A DNA stretch of 33,427 bases, taken from assembly GCA_030832605.1 (NCBI GenBank), contig JAURIU010000008.1, positions 1 to 33,427 on the forward strand. Reading direction: 5' to 3'. The translations under genes were made by a program, and so were the position numbers. The notes below the pieces were generated by a model. It worked only from the letters and a program-made list of their open reading frames with translations, did no database searches and was not told the DNA's origin. The stretch is from Rhodoluna sp. (GTDB taxonomy: Bacteria; Actinomycetota; Actinomycetes; Actinomycetales; Microbacteriaceae). This document shows, in pieces, positions 23,744-29,576 of this stretch. Positions within the stretch are counted from its first letter, which is position 1. Every line of letters begins with the position of its first letter.

Positions 23744-23816
23744 GGCTCCGTAGCTCAGTGGATAGAGCAGAGGTTTCCTAAACCTTGTGTCGTAGGTTCG
23801 ATTCCTATCGGGGCCA
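23744..23816 (+). tRNA. tRNA-Arg (anticodon CCT)
   Basis: A full cloverleaf of 73 nt: acceptor GGCTCCG/CGGGGCC, D-arm GCTC/GAGC, anticodon stem GAGGT/ACCTT around the loop TTCCTAA (anticodon CCT, reads AGG), T-loop TTCGATT, discriminator A. CCA is not encoded. It is followed at once by a terminator. Confidence 0.96.
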
Positions 23817-23857
23817 CAAAAAACCGGGTGTCACCAACGGCGACACCCAGTTTTTTT
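23817..23857. terminator. Bidirectional rho-independent terminator
   Basis: GGGTGTC (23826-23832) pairs with GACACCC (23842-23848). A run of seven T follows on the plus strand and a run of A precedes, so it can end both tRNA-Arg (plus) and the TM2 gene (minus), whose stop is 11 nt away. Confidence 0.85.
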
Positions 23858-23867
23858 GTTTAGAAAC

Positions 23868-24248
23868 TCAGACGACTCGAACGCCCTGCTTGGTGGCGAA
23901 ATCTTGGTCGTTCTGAGTCAGGTAGATGATTCCCTCAACCAGGCCGATGATGGCGGGAATATAGGTCCAGAAAAACAGCACGTAAGCGACACCCAAACCA
24001 GTTTTGCCAAGGTAAAACTTATGAATGCCAAGCCCACCGAGCAATATGCCAAGAACTCCTGCGGTCACGCGAGACTTTGCTGGGGCGTATGGGTTAGCCA
24101 ATGGCTGCCCTACCGCTGGCTGACCAATCGGCTGACCGATCGGCTGACCGGTTGCCTGTTGAGTTGCGACCGGGTGGCCACACTGCGGGCAAGCCGCGGC
24201 CATAGGGCTCACAGCATTTCCGCAGTGGCTACAGAAGTTTCCTGCCAT
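23868..24248 (-). CDS. Zinc-ribbon and TM2 domain membrane protein
   Basis: 126 residues. A zinc ribbon at the N-terminus has C6-x2-C9 and C20-x2-C23 (NFCSHCGNAV...ACPQCGHP), then a Gly-Gln-Pro repeat linker (GQPIGQPIGQPAVGQP), then a TM2 domain: two helices around the family core GGLGIHKFYLGKTGLGVAYVLFFW and the 'IPAIIGLVEGIIYL' helix. TM2 proteins are inner-membrane proteins of unknown function. The start has AGGAG 6 nt upstream. Confidence 0.92.
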   Translation of the reverse strand: MAGNFCSHCGNAVSPMAAACPQCGHPVATQQATGQPIGQPIGQPAVGQPLANPYAPAKSRVTAGVLGILLGGLGIHKFYLGKTGLGVAYVLFFWTYIPAIIGLVEGIIYLTQNDQDFATKQGVRVV

Positions 24249-24312
24249 TTGTATCTCCTATTCGATTGGAACGGAGAATCCCCCATTCATGAAAACAGAT
24301 TAGTGCTGAAAC

Positions 24313-24816
24313 TTAGGCGGCTTGAGCAAAGTTCAGAAACTCGTCCCACTCCGGTTCAAATCGCTCGGCTCCGCGCACGGTCCAGGCAATTCCCTGAGGC
24401 ATCCGAGGTTGATGACGAAGTTCCCAGCCAAGTTCTGCAAGAGTCTTGTCGCTCTTCGCGTTGTTGCACTTCAGGCAACAGGCCACTAGGTTTTCCCAGG
24501 TATCTTTGCCGCCTCGCGACCTAGGTTGAACGTGATCAATGGTGTTGGCTGACTTTTGACAGTAAGCGCACCTGAAGCCGTCTCGACGCAGCACTCCCCT
24601 GCGCGATACCGGAACCTTTCGGGTTGTCGGCACGCGCACGTAGCGCTGCAACAAGATCACTGATGGAAGTGTGAAATCTTTGGTGGCACTGTGAACCTGT
24701 AGGTCACCAGCTCCGGCGAGAACGGTGGCCTTTTGGTTCAGAACCAAAATCAGTGCACGTTTAAACGACACCACTGCGAGTGGCTCGTAACCGGCGTTTA
24801 AAACAAGTGTTCGCAC
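24313..24816 (-). CDS. HNH endonuclease family protein
   Basis: 167 residues. The N-terminal TLVLNAGYEPLAVVSFKRALILVLNQKATVL is the family lead-in, and the HNH core reads RCAYCQKSANTIDHVQPRSRGGKDTWENLVACCLKCNNAKSDKT, with paired CxxC zinc sites and the catalytic His in the IDHVQP segment. This conserved stand-alone type is common in Actinobacteria and its target is unknown. The start is a GTG at 24816 with AAAGG upstream. A strong terminator (24883-24912) lies 66 nt upstream on the same strand, so expression needs either its own promoter or read-through. Confidence 0.9.
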   Translation of the reverse strand: MRTLVLNAGYEPLAVVSFKRALILVLNQKATVLAGAGDLQVHSATKDFTLPSVILLQRYVRVPTTRKVPVSRRGVLRRDGFRCAYCQKSANTIDHVQPRSRGGKDTWENLVACCLKCNNAKSDKTLAELGWELRHQPRMPQGIAWTVRGAERFEPEWDEFLNFAQAA

Positions 24817-24882
24817 GAATCAACCTTTCGAAGTCATCCAGACGGATTTCTGGATTTTCGGTGGGTAGGGCAGCCGAGAAAC

Positions 24883-24912
24883 AAAAAACGCGCCGTCAAA
24901 AATGACGGCGCG
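24883..24912 (-). terminator. Strong terminator overlapping the stop of the small ORF
   Basis: A 10-bp perfect stem CGCGCCGTCA/TGACGGCGCG with a 4-nt loop, followed on the minus strand by TTTTTTG. The 5' arm and loop contain the last codons of the 32-aa ORF, and the stop codon TGA lies at the loop/3'-arm junction. Confidence 0.88.
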
Positions 24913-24994
24913 CGGTTTCGATGTAAGCCCGGCAGGACTGATGGGGTTGACGCATTTGGTAAACGTGCTTGGCGGGCAGGCTTTGCAAAGTCAT
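24896..24994 (-). CDS. Unannotated 32-aa small ORF (possible leader peptide or small protein)
   Basis: Too short for the ORF track. ATG at 24994 is preceded by AGGAGGAG (perfect Shine-Dalgarno, about 5 nt spacing). It encodes 32 residues, starting MTLQSLPAKHVYQMRQ and ending YIETARRHF, with one Cys, three Tyr/Phe and a net positive charge; no signal or membrane segment. The stop codon lies inside a strong terminator hairpin. A candidate -10 TAATCT lies about 43 nt upstream of the ATG, giving a transcript of about 150 nt. I do not recognise the peptide. It could be a small protein, an sRNA with a coding part, or an attenuator leader for the HNH gene 80 nt downstream. Confidence 0.55.
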   Translation of the reverse strand: MTLQSLPAKHVYQMRQPHQSCRAYIETARRHF

Positions 24995-25036
24995 CAACTC
25001 CTCCTAACCGAGAAAACGATTGCACTACTTAGCATG

Positions 25037-25042
25037 AGATTA
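25037..25042 (-). promoter_or_regulatory. Candidate -10 for the small transcript
   Basis: TAATCT on the minus strand within GGCGTAATCTCATG, similar in context to other -10 elements here. The -35 is weak. The rest of the 24817-25124 gap holds only the small ORF and its terminator. Confidence 0.35.
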
Positions 25043-25124
25043 CGCCCACAATCTTTGACAGCCATGAATGAAACGCCAACAAAACGTGACGATTTGGTAT
25101 CAAATAAAGCGTGGTCTGAGGGCT

Positions 25125-26096
25125 TTAGCCGTCTATGCCCAAGCGCACAAAATAGTGCTTTGGAGTGAAAATCGGAGCCAGCTTCACCTTGTCGCCGCGA
25201 AGCGGTGCGTGATAGAACATTCCGTTACCCGCGTAGATGCCGTCGTGGCTGTGATCGTTCATGATTACGAGGTCGCCCGGTAGAGCATCCTCTGGGTTGA
25301 TGATTTTACCCATGCGGGCCTGGCCGTTCACCGAGTGCGGCAGTGCGATACCGAACTGCGAGAAGACGAATTTCACATAGCCCGAGCAGTCAAAACCAGC
25401 CGGGGTTTCTCCACCGAAGACGTAAGGAACACCAACGTACTTGGCAGCAACCTGCATCACCTTTTCGGTGTTGTAAGTCGGGAAAGGAGGGTTGAGTAAG
25501 TAGTCTTCGGCAGTCGGGCCAGCGTAGTCGCGGTAGGCGGTAATGGTTTGCTGACGGAATAGTTCTTCGGCTGAAATGTCTTTGGCAGTGCCTCGCTTGT
25601 AGTTCTGCAAACCGATCTGAGTCACGGTTAGGCCCTGTGTTTCGGCATCCGCCGCTAGCAGGCTAGGGTCTAGCGAACCGACACCAGCAAAAGCAGCCAG
25701 TTCGGGACTCATGGCATAAGCGGGCAAGGCTGAAGTTGCCATCATGCCTGAGAAAACCAACATGGTCAGGTAGCCGCGAACCGGCTTTAGCCTGGCGGTC
25801 AAAGTCGTGCGCACTGCGGGAACAATGAAGCTGGCTCCAGTCAAGGCATCTTGAGTGACAGCAACAACTGCGGGAGCGTTTTTGGCAGCCAAACGAGCGG
25901 CTCTGCGATCGGCGCGACGAATCGAGCGTTCTTGCTTAGCAAGCAATGAAGCTTCGACCGAACTACGACTGCGCAACTCAAACTGCTCGAAGACGTTAAT
26001 CTTCACGTTTGCGCGTCTGCGACCACCGGGCTTTTGGGCCAAGGCAAACCTCCAAGTTTCAGTAACTCTTCGAGCCACTCTCGTATCGAAACTCAT
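25125..26096 (-). CDS. NlpC/P60 cell-wall endopeptidase
   Basis: 323 residues. The C-terminal 110 residues are an NlpC/P60 domain that cleaves peptidoglycan stem peptides: catalytic Cys in AGFDCSGYVKFVF (about C237), catalytic His in HDGIYAGNGMFYHAP and a substrate-pocket 'YVFGGETP'. Unusually, about 105 very basic residues (RRANVKINVFEQFE..., RRADRRAARLAAK) precede a single hydrophobic, signal-like segment (GYLTMLVFSGMMATSALPAYA, about 108-127). The domain is therefore exported or anchored with a cytoplasmic N-terminal region. There is no Shine-Dalgarno; the 5' leader holds two hairpins. Reading-frame composition supports the long form. Confidence 0.88.
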   Translation of the reverse strand: MSFDTRVARRVTETWRFALAQKPGGRRRANVKINVFEQFELRSRSSVEASLLAKQERSIRRADRRAARLAAKNAPAVVAVTQDALTGASFIVPAVRTTLTARLKPVRGYLTMLVFSGMMATSALPAYAMSPELAAFAGVGSLDPSLLAADAETQGLTVTQIGLQNYKRGTAKDISAEELFRQQTITAYRDYAGPTAEDYLLNPPFPTYNTEKVMQVAAKYVGVPYVFGGETPAGFDCSGYVKFVFSQFGIALPHSVNGQARMGKIINPEDALPGDLVIMNDHSHDGIYAGNGMFYHAPLRGDKVKLAPIFTPKHYFVRLGIDG

Positions 26097-26105
26097 CGTT
26101 TAGAA

Positions 26106-26139
26106 AATCTGAATTACGAGAAAAGAAACAATTCAGATT
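26106..26139 (-). promoter_or_regulatory. Hairpin in the nlpC 5' leader
   Basis: Perfect 10-bp inverted repeat AATCTGAATT / AATTCAGATT with a 14-nt loop, ending 9 nt before the start codon. A second weaker hairpin (AATTCA/TGAATT, about 26147-26165) lies just upstream. It could act on translation or be an operator. Confidence 0.5.
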
Positions 26140-26176
26140 CGACTGCAAATTCAGGTTTGTGAATTGCAATACCTAA

Positions 26177-26182
26177 AGTTTA
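26177..26182 (-). promoter_or_regulatory. -10 element for nlpC
   Basis: TAAACT on the minus strand within GGTAAACTTTAG. It predicts a leader of roughly 75 nt containing both hairpins. Confidence 0.45.
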
Positions 26183-26249
26183 CCTGCGGTTCGCTTGATT
26201 GCGCCAAACCGTCCCTGTGAATCTGCCGACCTCTGGATGTTAGGTGGTT

Positions 26250-26948
26250 TTAGCTGGCTGACTCCACAAACAAATGTGCAGCTAGGTCGTGGTCAAGGGC
26301 CAACCCGGCGTCTTGGCCGTCGAGCGATACAAATATTCGGCCATCAATGTGGTCGGCGCTAATGGTTGCGCCAGGAACAAGGCCGATGGCCTTTAGCTCG
26401 CTGAGAAACTCTGGGTCGATCTGAATCGGCTCACCGATTCTGCGCAAAATCAAACCGGATGCACGACCTGCGTTTGCGAGCACCGTTGGCAGCGACACCA
26501 CGCCGTCGACAAAAAGCGGGTTCGGTGAAAAACCGAGTTCTTCGAGCCCAGGAATCGGATTTCCGTATGGGGATATATCTGGCGAAGAAATCAGACCAAT
26601 GATTTTGCGCTCGACCTGCTCACTCATCACGTGTTCCCATCGGCAGGCTTCTTCGTGAACAAACTCCCACTCGAGACCGATAACGTCGGCAAGCAACCGC
26701 TCAGCCAAGCGATGCTTTCGCATAACCCGCACGGCTTCAAGCCTCCCCTTCTCGGTGAGATCGAGGTGGCGGTCATCGGCGATTGTCACAAGCCCGTCAC
26801 GAGACATTCGGTTTACGGTCTCAGAAACGGTGGGGCCAGAGTGACCGAGGCGTTCAGAGATTCGAGCTCGAAGCGCAACCTGACCCTCTTCTTCGAGTTC
26901 GAGAATGGTGCGCAGATACATTTCTGTTGTGTCAATCAAGTCAGTCAC
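26250..26948 (-). CDS. DtxR/IdeR-family metal-dependent repressor
   Basis: 232 residues, full three-domain length. The N-terminal winged helix reads TTEMYLRTILELEEEGQVALRARISERLGHSGPTVSETVNRM with recognition helix GPTVSETVNRM. The dimer/metal domain holds EEACRWEHVMSEQVERKI with the Cys and His ligands of the primary site, and the C-terminal part is SH3-like (PGATISADHIDGRIFVSLDG). It probably represses iron (or Mn) uptake genes with Fe2+ as co-repressor; which metal cannot be read from sequence. The start is a GTG at 26948 with GGAGG 6 nt upstream. It is divergent from serC. Confidence 0.93.
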   Translation of the reverse strand: MTDLIDTTEMYLRTILELEEEGQVALRARISERLGHSGPTVSETVNRMSRDGLVTIADDRHLDLTEKGRLEAVRVMRKHRLAERLLADVIGLEWEFVHEEACRWEHVMSEQVERKIIGLISSPDISPYGNPIPGLEELGFSPNPLFVDGVVSLPTVLANAGRASGLILRRIGEPIQIDPEFLSELKAIGLVPGATISADHIDGRIFVSLDGQDAGLALDHDLAAHLFVESAS

Positions 26949-27028
26949 GGTTCACCTCCAAATGCTCTTTTCCCTATTATCAAGCAACTAGGGCGCGACC
27001 CCATACAGGCACTGACAGGAGGTGGCGG

Positions 27029-27034
27029 TAAACT
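27029..27034 (+). promoter_or_regulatory. -10 element, leaderless serC promoter
   Basis: TAAACT, 6 nt (TTGGGT), then the serC ATG. The AGGAGG at 27017-27022 is too far (19 nt) to serve as Shine-Dalgarno for this start. Confidence 0.55.
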
Positions 27035-27040
27035 TTGGGT

Positions 27041-28159
27041 ATGCCCGAGATTCTGATCCCCTCTTCACTTTTGCCAGCCGACGGACGTTTCGGTTGCGGA
27101 CCATCTCGTTTGCGTGATGCGCAGCTGCAGGCCTTTGCCTCGGAAGGTGCCAGACTCATGGGAACGTCGCATCGCCAAGCACCGGTTAAGAACCTGGTCA
27201 AGCGAGTTCAGGACGGGCTTCTAGATCTTTTTCACAACCCGACCGGCTATGAGATTGTTCTCGGCAACGGTGGTTCGACCGCTTTCTGGGATGTCGCTGC
27301 GTACTCGCTAGTGACCCGCAAGGCTCAAAATTTGGTGCACGGCGAATTTGGGGCGAAGTTCGCCTCGGCCCTAACCAACCCTTGGCTCGAAAAGCCAACC
27401 GTGATCAACGGTGAACCCGGCTCGCGCCTCGAAATGGTTGCCGAAGACGGCGTAGATTCTTTCTGCTATGCCCAGAATGAAACATCCACCGGTGTGGTCA
27501 CCCCCGTCAAGAGAGTTGCTGGCGCGCATCCCGACTCTCTGATGTTTACCGATGCAACTTCGGCCGCTGGAGGCATCGATTTCGACCCACTGCAAACCGA
27601 CGTCTACTATTTCGCACCACAGAAGAATTTTGCTTCAGACGGAGGCCTATGGTTTGCGCTGATGTCACCAGCTGCAATTACGCGCGCCGAAGAAATCGCG
27701 GCATCCGACCGCTACATCCCAGAGTTTTTGAGCATTAAAACAGCGATCGACAATTCACGCCTAAACCAAACCCTGAATACGCCAGCAATCGCCACGTTGT
27801 TCCTGCTCGGTGAGCAAATCACTTGGATGAACGACAACGGCGGCCTCGGCTGGGCAGCGGCACGAACCAAAGCCGCATCAGATCACCTATACGAATGGGC
27901 CGAAAAGTCGAGCTTTGCCACGCCTTTCGTGAGCAACCCGGAGCATCGCTCGCAGGTTGTCGTGACGATTGACTTTGACGAATCGGTTGACGCGGCGGCA
28001 GTGGCCAAAACCTTGCGAGCAAACGGAATCGTAGATGTTGAGCCTTATCGAAAGCTGGGCAGAAACCAGCTACGCGTCGCAACTTTCGCAGCCACTGACA
28101 AGCACGAGGTTGAACAACTCACCTCAGCCATCGACTTTGTCGTAGAACAACTCGGTTAG
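27041..28159 (+). CDS. serC: Phosphoserine aminotransferase
   Basis: PLP-dependent transamination of 3-phosphohydroxypyruvate to phosphoserine in serine synthesis. The N-terminus reads PSSLLPADGRFGCGPSRLR, the PLP region holds NGGSTAFWD and TDATSAAGGIDFD, and the Schiff-base lysine is in YYFAPQKNFASDGGLW. At 372 residues it fits the actinobacterial subgroup. I chose the ATG at 27041; the ORF-track TTG two codons earlier is part of the -10 spacer. The stop codon TAG forms the start of the -10 hexamer of the next gene. Confidence 0.95.
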   Translation: MPEILIPSSLLPADGRFGCGPSRLRDAQLQAFASEGARLMGTSHRQAPVKNLVKRVQDGLLDLFHNPTGYEIVLGNGGSTAFWDVAAYSLVTRKAQNLVHGEFGAKFASALTNPWLEKPTVINGEPGSRLEMVAEDGVDSFCYAQNETSTGVVTPVKRVAGAHPDSLMFTDATSAAGGIDFDPLQTDVYYFAPQKNFASDGGLWFALMSPAAITRAEEIAASDRYIPEFLSIKTAIDNSRLNQTLNTPAIATLFLLGEQITWMNDNGGLGWAAARTKAASDHLYEWAEKSSFATPFVSNPEHRSQVVVTIDFDESVDAAAVAKTLRANGIVDVEPYRKLGRNQLRVATFAATDKHEVEQLTSAIDFVVEQLG

Positions 28160-28162
28160 TTT
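28157..28162 (+). promoter_or_regulatory. -10 element, leaderless DUF2530 promoter
   Basis: TAGTTT, whose TAG is the serC stop, then 6 nt (TTGACT) and the ATG at 28169. Confidence 0.5.
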
Positions 28163-28168
28163 TTGACT

Positions 28169-28393
28169 ATGAAGTTTTTCGTCAAAGAAGAAGAGCGAAA
28201 GCCAGACCCAGCACCTTTAAGAACGAACGCGCGTGCTGTGGTTGTGGTTGGAATCGTGGCCTGGGCTTTGGTTCTAGCGCTTTTTGTTCTTGTTCCGACG
28301 GCGACCCCAGCGGGCAAACAATGGTGGCTTACCAGCTGCATCTTCGGGATCATCCTCGGCGTCTTCGCCTGGTTCAAGGTCGGTCGGCGCTAG
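28169..28393 (+). CDS. DUF2530 small membrane protein
   Basis: 74 residues with two membrane helices (AVVVVGIVAWALVLALFVLV and WWLTSCIFGIILGVFAWF) and a basic end GRR. It matches the actinobacterial DUF2530 pattern ('R.....V..G...W'). Function unknown. I chose the ATG at 28169 over the ORF-track TTG. Its last 120 bp overlap the convergent DUF3027 gene in exact codon register, so its second helix is the reverse complement of that protein's acidic tail. Confidence 0.82.
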   Translation: MKFFVKEEERKPDPAPLRTNARAVVVVGIVAWALVLALFVLVPTATPAGKQWWLTSCIFGIILGVFAWFKVGRR

Positions 28394-28861
28394 CTCAGCA
28401 CTCGCCGAATCTTCTGGTTCGACGTCTTCAGACTCTGCGGCTTCGCCGTCTTCATCTTCTTCGATTTCGTCGAGGTCATCATCCTCGTCATCGTCATCGT
28501 CTTCAGTGCTATCGCCGGCTTCTAGAGCATCCAGTGCTGCTTGGGCCTCGAGCTCTACCTGAAGGGCTTTCCAGTCGGCAAGCCTTTCTGACCAAGGTAC
28601 CCAAGCAGGTGCAAGTAGCGCCTGCTCTCCGGGCAAAAGAACCACTTCAGAGATTGTTGGAGATTCGTCGCCACTATCAAATAGCGTCACCGACCAAAGC
28701 CAGCCCTGGTAACCCTCTAGCTTGGCTTCGAACACGAATGAATAAGCGCCATCTCCCTCGTCGATCAGTTCGACAAAGTTTGATACTGCCTTTTCTCCTG
28801 CGTTCTGGGTAGCGGCCGCACGGGCAACTTCGAGAAAGCGTTTTGCGTCTGGTTTAGTCAT
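28274..28861 (-). CDS. DUF3027 domain protein with acidic tail
   Basis: 195 residues. The N-terminal 100 residues match DUF3027 (EKAVSNFVELIDEGDGAYSFVFEAKLEGYQGWLWSVTLF, WVPWSERL). Then comes a long Asp/Glu-rich region (STEDDDDDEDDDLDEIEEDEDG...) and a basic end WGRRRNKNKKR. Function unknown. The ATG at 28861 overlaps the end of the cold-shock gene by 8 nt; the ORF-track start lies inside that gene. The last 120 bp are antisense to DUF2530. The cold-shock/DUF3027/DUF2530 cluster is typical of Actinobacteria. Confidence 0.88.
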   Translation of the reverse strand: MTKPDAKRFLEVARAAATQNAGEKAVSNFVELIDEGDGAYSFVFEAKLEGYQGWLWSVTLFDSGDESPTISEVVLLPGEQALLAPAWVPWSERLADWKALQVELEAQAALDALEAGDSTEDDDDDEDDDLDEIEEDEDGEAAESEDVEPEDSASAELAPTDLEPGEDAEDDPEDAAGKPPLFARWGRRRNKNKKR

Positions 28862-29237
28862 CCAGTTCGTCTGCCACCTTGCGCAGCAAGCCTGCGATCT
28901 TCTTTGCAGAAGCCGATTCAGGCTGCTTGCCACGGTTCAAGCCAGCACCAAGGTTGTCTAGCAAACGAATAAGGTCTTGAATGATCACTGCCATTTCGTC
29001 GGCAGGCTTGCGCGAGCGACTGGCAAGGCTAACCGGGGCTTCAAGAATGCGCACCGAGGTCGCCTGAGGACCACGCTTGCCGTCAAACAAGCTGAATTCG
29101 ACACGTGAGCCTGGCTTTACGCTGGTGATACCGGCCGGAAGCGCGCTCGCGTGCAAGTAAACCTCGTCGCCCTCGTCGGATGCGATGAATCCGAATCCTT
29201 TAGCGTCATCAAAGAATTTCACTTTGCCGGTTGGCAT
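28854..29237 (-). CDS. Cold-shock domain protein with C-terminal extension
   Basis: 127 residues. An RNA/ssDNA-binding cold-shock domain occupies residues 1-65: PTGKVKFFDDAKGFGFI (RNP1 KGFGFI), VYLHAS (RNP2) and GSRVEFSLFDGKRGPQATSV. The extra 60 residues form a helical tail (EMAVIIQDLIRLLDNLGAGL...KKIAGLLRKVADELDD), as in the longer actinobacterial members. GAGGTGG precedes the ATG. It is coupled to DUF3027. Confidence 0.93.
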   Translation of the reverse strand: MPTGKVKFFDDAKGFGFIASDEGDEVYLHASALPAGITSVKPGSRVEFSLFDGKRGPQATSVRILEAPVSLASRSRKPADEMAVIIQDLIRLLDNLGAGLNRGKQPESASAKKIAGLLRKVADELDD

Positions 29238-29266
29238 GGGCCACCTCTTTCAATCAATCAGCCATC

Positions 29267-29272
29267 AGTTTA
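29267..29272 (-). promoter_or_regulatory. -10 element for the cold-shock gene
   Basis: TAAACT on the minus strand in AAGGTAAACTGATG, about 30 nt before the ATG, giving a short leader with a Shine-Dalgarno. Confidence 0.45.
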
Positions 29273-29298
29273 CCTTCCACCGGGCTCAGCGCTGAAGG

Positions 29299-29304
29299 TA
29301 TCCT
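29299..29304 (+). promoter_or_regulatory. -10 element, leaderless promoter
   Basis: TATCCT, 6 nt (AGAAGG), then the ATG at 29311. The AAGG abuts the ATG and is too close to act as Shine-Dalgarno. Confidence 0.5.
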
Positions 29305-29310
29305 AGAAGG

Positions 29311-29556
29311 ATGGCTAAACCTCAAGAAACATCAACAACCTCTAGAGCCGAAAACGTGTTGGCTTTCATGGCTATCGGAGTCATCGGCCTATCGCTGCTG
29401 ACCATTGCAGTGCTACTTATCGCCTACGCCATGGGTGCGACGAGCCTTCCAGTGTTGCTACCGTTGCTTCCTTTCATCGGGTTGCCGATCGGAATGTTGT
29501 TGATCATCGCGCTAGCCATAGTTGGCGCAAATCGTCGCAAACGCGAAGGTAACTAA
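29311..29556 (+). CDS. Small two-helix membrane protein
   Basis: 81 residues with a polar N-terminus (AKPQETSTTSRAENV), two hydrophobic helices (LAFMAIGVIGLSLLTIAVLLIAYAM and VLLPLLPFIGLPIGMLLIIALAIV) and a basic end ANRRKREGN. I do not recognise a named family with confidence. It is divergent from the cold-shock gene and 20 nt upstream of the helicase-associated gene, with which it may be co-transcribed. Confidence 0.78.
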   Translation: MAKPQETSTTSRAENVLAFMAIGVIGLSLLTIAVLLIAYAMGATSLPVLLPLLPFIGLPIGMLLIIALAIVGANRRKREGN

Positions 29557-29576
29557 CCCATCGAGGTTTACGGGCA

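Noticed and set aside
23744-23816. tRNA-Arg as an integration site
   Set aside because: No integrase, no repeated tRNA 3' end and no compositional change were seen nearby.
26097-26249. c-di-AMP (ydaO) riboswitch upstream of nlpC
   Set aside because: The position is typical but I could not find the conserved core; only simple hairpins are supported.
27017-27022. AGGAGG upstream of serC as Shine-Dalgarno
   Set aside because: 19 nt from the ATG is too far, and a -10 hexamer lies between.
28321-28812. 163-aa plus-strand ORF across DUF3027
   Set aside because: Leu/Arg/His-rich shadow; DUF2530 uses another frame and DUF3027 is recognised on the minus strand.
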